A stretch of DNA of 42,419 nucleotides. Origin: a virus. The stretch covers positions 1,351-43,769 of the IMG/VR virus record IMGVR_UViG_3300030107_005637. One strand, written 5' to 3'. A program made the translations under genes and the position numbers. Below the pieces are notes generated by a model. It searched no databases and had not been told where the DNA came from. It worked only from the letters and a program-made list of their open reading frames with translations. Of the stretch, positions 41,341 to 42,419 are shown piece by piece; positions within the stretch are counted from its first letter, which is position 1, and each line of letters opens with the position of its first letter.

Positions 41341-41546
41341 TTTGTGCCACCGGTTTTATCATTGTTTACAAATGCAACGATATCACCATCTTGTAAGTTA
41401 TATGAATTATTTACATTCACACCACCTACAGCTGCTGAAGCATTAGGGCTTATATTCATTTCTTCACGCAACTCACACATTGTTTCAGATCTAGTTTCTT
41501 GTGTTACAAATCCACCACCTGAAAGTATTTTGATTGTTTTAGACAT
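41334..41546 (-). CDS. Ubiquitin-like (ThiS/MoaD-type beta-grasp) modifier
   Basis: 70 aa from ATG 41546, which has GGAG 8 bases upstream; an upstream in-frame ATG at 41597 lies deep in the previous gene. The pattern KTIKILSGGGFVTQE (strands 1-2), TMCELREEMN (helix), AAVGGVNVNNSYNLQDGDI (strands) and VAFVNN is that of sulfur-carrier and ubiquitin-like beta-grasp proteins, where N-L-Q-D-G-D precedes the last strand. It ends DKTGGTNI: a Gly66-Gly67 pair followed by three residues that would have to be removed before activation. E1-like, E2-like and JAB genes lie 2-5 kb further along the same strand. It is probably the conjugated tag. Confidence 0.75.
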   Translation of the reverse strand: MSKTIKILSGGGFVTQETRSETMCELREEMNISPNASAAVGGVNVNNSYNLQDGDIVAFVNNDKTGGTNI

Positions 41547-41802
41547 TTTTAGTCTCCTTATTTGTTGAGGAATCACCCTCATTGTTGACAACATCACCAG
41601 TTACATTTCGTATTGAAAACTGGCCTCTTACTTTAGCCTCATCGGCTTCACCGGTATGATTAACTATAGCATCTACATATCCAGTAATATAAGTTTGTGC
41701 TTCTGCTTCATATAAAAATGGTCTTAACGGATGATCATCTAGCTTTCCATCTTTATCTTTAACAGACATATATACTATATGATGATAATCATTTAACTCC
41801 AT
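41539..41802 (-). CDS. Small hypothetical protein upstream of the modifier
   Basis: 87 aa with GGGAGAG before the ATG. The sequence (HHIVYMSVKDKDGKLDDHPL, FLYEAEAQTYITGYVDAIVN) looks like a small alpha/beta fold; the last ~20 residues are polar and disordered. It overlaps the modifier gene by 8 bases, so the two are translationally coupled. A role with the modifier is possible but unproven. Confidence 0.6.
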   Translation of the reverse strand: MELNDYHHIVYMSVKDKDGKLDDHPLRPFLYEAEAQTYITGYVDAIVNHTGEADEAKVRGQFSIRNVTGDVVNNEGDSSTNKETKNV

Positions 41803-41983
41803 TTTCTCTCCCTTTTATTTTCCATCTCCTTGCTTGAAGCTCATCTAATCTTTTTTTAGTTATTGCTATTAATTGATCAGTAACAATTGTATTAAACTCA
41901 GTTTTGTTACCTATACCTATCTTTTTAAACCTTTTTAACTGTTCTTTGTAAAAAGATATAATTCCTGCTTTTCCTTTAATCAT
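41789..41983 (-). CDS. Small basic helical protein
   Basis: 64 aa, ATGA overlap with the upstream stop and GGAG 6 bases upstream. It is Lys/Arg-rich and helical (YKEQLKRFKKIGIGNK, QLIAITKKRLDELQARRW). No motif was recognised. It may bind nucleic acid. Confidence 0.55.
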   Translation of the reverse strand: MIKGKAGIISFYKEQLKRFKKIGIGNKTEFNTIVTDQLIAITKKRLDELQARRWKIKGRENGVK

Positions 41984-42387
41984 TTGTCTCCTTTTTTATA
42001 ATTTGTAAGCCCTAGAGCTCTTTTTAATTGAATAGATACTCTCTTAGCCTCTATCATTTCTTGGGTTATATCTTCAGATTTAAGTGGACTATTAATAGTA
42101 AGTGACATTTTAATATACCAATCATCTAAAGAGTCTATTTTGTTCTTTATATATTTTTTATGATATTTACTTTTTTGTTCTAAAGACTCTTGGCTTCTGC
42201 TATTCTTCCTATTTTCTTCATATCTATTCCATTTATCTGGATTATTTATACGAAACAGTCTTTGCGCTTCTCTTGCACATATATTGCAATAACTATATAG
42301 TCTCTTTTTTTTACTACCTTTTCTATAACCTCTAGTCCAATATTCTGATTCATCTTTAATCTTATGACATTTAGTACATTTTTTCAC
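41980..42387 (-). CDS. Zinc-finger phage protein (HNH-like Cys arrangement)
   Basis: 135 aa, GTG start with GAGGAG about 8 bases upstream. CTKCHKIKDESEY and YCNICAREAQRLFR form a four-cysteine zinc site, as in phage HNH-like or zinc-ribbon proteins. The C-terminal part (IDSLDDWYIKMSLT, ITQEMIEAKRVSIQLKRAL) is a helical module found in many small phage proteins. No intact HNH catalytic triad is visible, so a nuclease role is not claimed. It starts at a GTGA overlap with a gene that enters from the right edge. Confidence 0.65.
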   Translation of the reverse strand: MKKCTKCHKIKDESEYWTRGYRKGSKKKRLYSYCNICAREAQRLFRINNPDKWNRYEENRKNSRSQESLEQKSKYHKKYIKNKIDSLDDWYIKMSLTINSPLKSEDITQEMIEAKRVSIQLKRALGLTNYKKGDK

Positions 42388-42419
42388 TTTTTAGCTCCTC
42401 TTACCATGCCTAATTCTCT
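42384..42419 (-). CDS. C-terminal end of an upstream minus-strand gene (partial)
   Basis: From the right edge an open frame reads RELGMVRGAKK and stops at TGA 42386-42384. The stop overlaps the GTG start of the next gene as GTGA, the coupling seen throughout this operon. Only 11 codons are visible, so nothing can be said of its product. Confidence 0.4.
   Translation of the reverse strand, partial: RELGMVRGAKK

Noticed and set aside
41980-42387. HNH homing endonuclease
   Set aside because: Four zinc-type cysteines are present but no convincing catalytic H-N-H triad.
1-42419. CRISPR array, insertion sequence or integrase/attachment site
   Set aside because: No regularly spaced direct repeats, transposase or recombinase motifs, or flanking inverted repeats were seen.

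Overview
This window looks like part of an AT-rich tailed-phage genome with a short-tail (podovirus-like) virion plan. No integrase, rRNA, tRNA, CRISPR array or insertion sequence was seen. Terminase, portal, most or all of the capsid genes, and DNA polymerase are not here, so the window is a fragment. Almost every gene has a GGAG-type ribosome binding site, and stop/start overlaps are frequent. That suggests a host that relies on Shine-Dalgarno initiation; the host itself cannot be named from the sequence.

Layout. Positions 1-31943 (+ strand) hold the late region. It runs: the end of one structural gene; a GC-rich hairpin (1030-1079); a 1029-aa coiled-coil protein; beta-rich structural proteins; a probable head-tail adaptor that is split or frameshifted (6418-7414); a LamG-like fibre/decoration protein among three small related proteins; a lysis block (lysozyme-like enzyme, a 48-aa one-helix protein, a calcineurin-like phosphoesterase, a second holin-like protein); a 938-aa tail-hub-like protein; a small tail-fibre tip; and an ejection cassette of six proteins (403, 356, 517, 278, 2804 and 919 aa). 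A hairpin terminator at 31927-31950 closes this operon and faces the converging minus-strand genes.

Positions 42419-31965 (- strand) hold the early/middle region. It contains an ERF-type annealing protein, an SSB-like protein, a primase-helicase with an AEP-like N-terminus, a PD-(D/E)XK nuclease, a winged-helix protein and several small zinc-ribbon proteins.

Three things stand out. (1) The minus strand appears to carry a full ubiquitin-like conjugation set: a beta-grasp modifier with a GG near its C-terminus (41334-41546), an E2-like protein with a conserved-looking Cys (38314-39615), a JAMM/JAB isopeptidase with all motif residues (37360-38298) and a ThiF/E1-like enzyme (36701-37360). (2) The 2804-aa ejection-cassette protein carries the signature of a double-psi beta-barrel RNA polymerase: GGKAV, EIMLP, NRYP and DYDVD occur in the order and rough spacing of the bacterial beta-prime subunit. 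It may be a single-chain polymerase packaged in the virion, as in crAss-like phages. (3) Between the modifier gene and the next gene, about 340 bases without a gene fold into nested helices whose G-U pairs only work on the minus-strand transcript, so they probably encode a structured RNA.

How it may work together (inference): the ejection proteins would carry the giant polymerase into the cell, and it could then transcribe the minus-strand early genes. Replication proteins copy the genome. The conjugation system tags an unknown host or phage protein.
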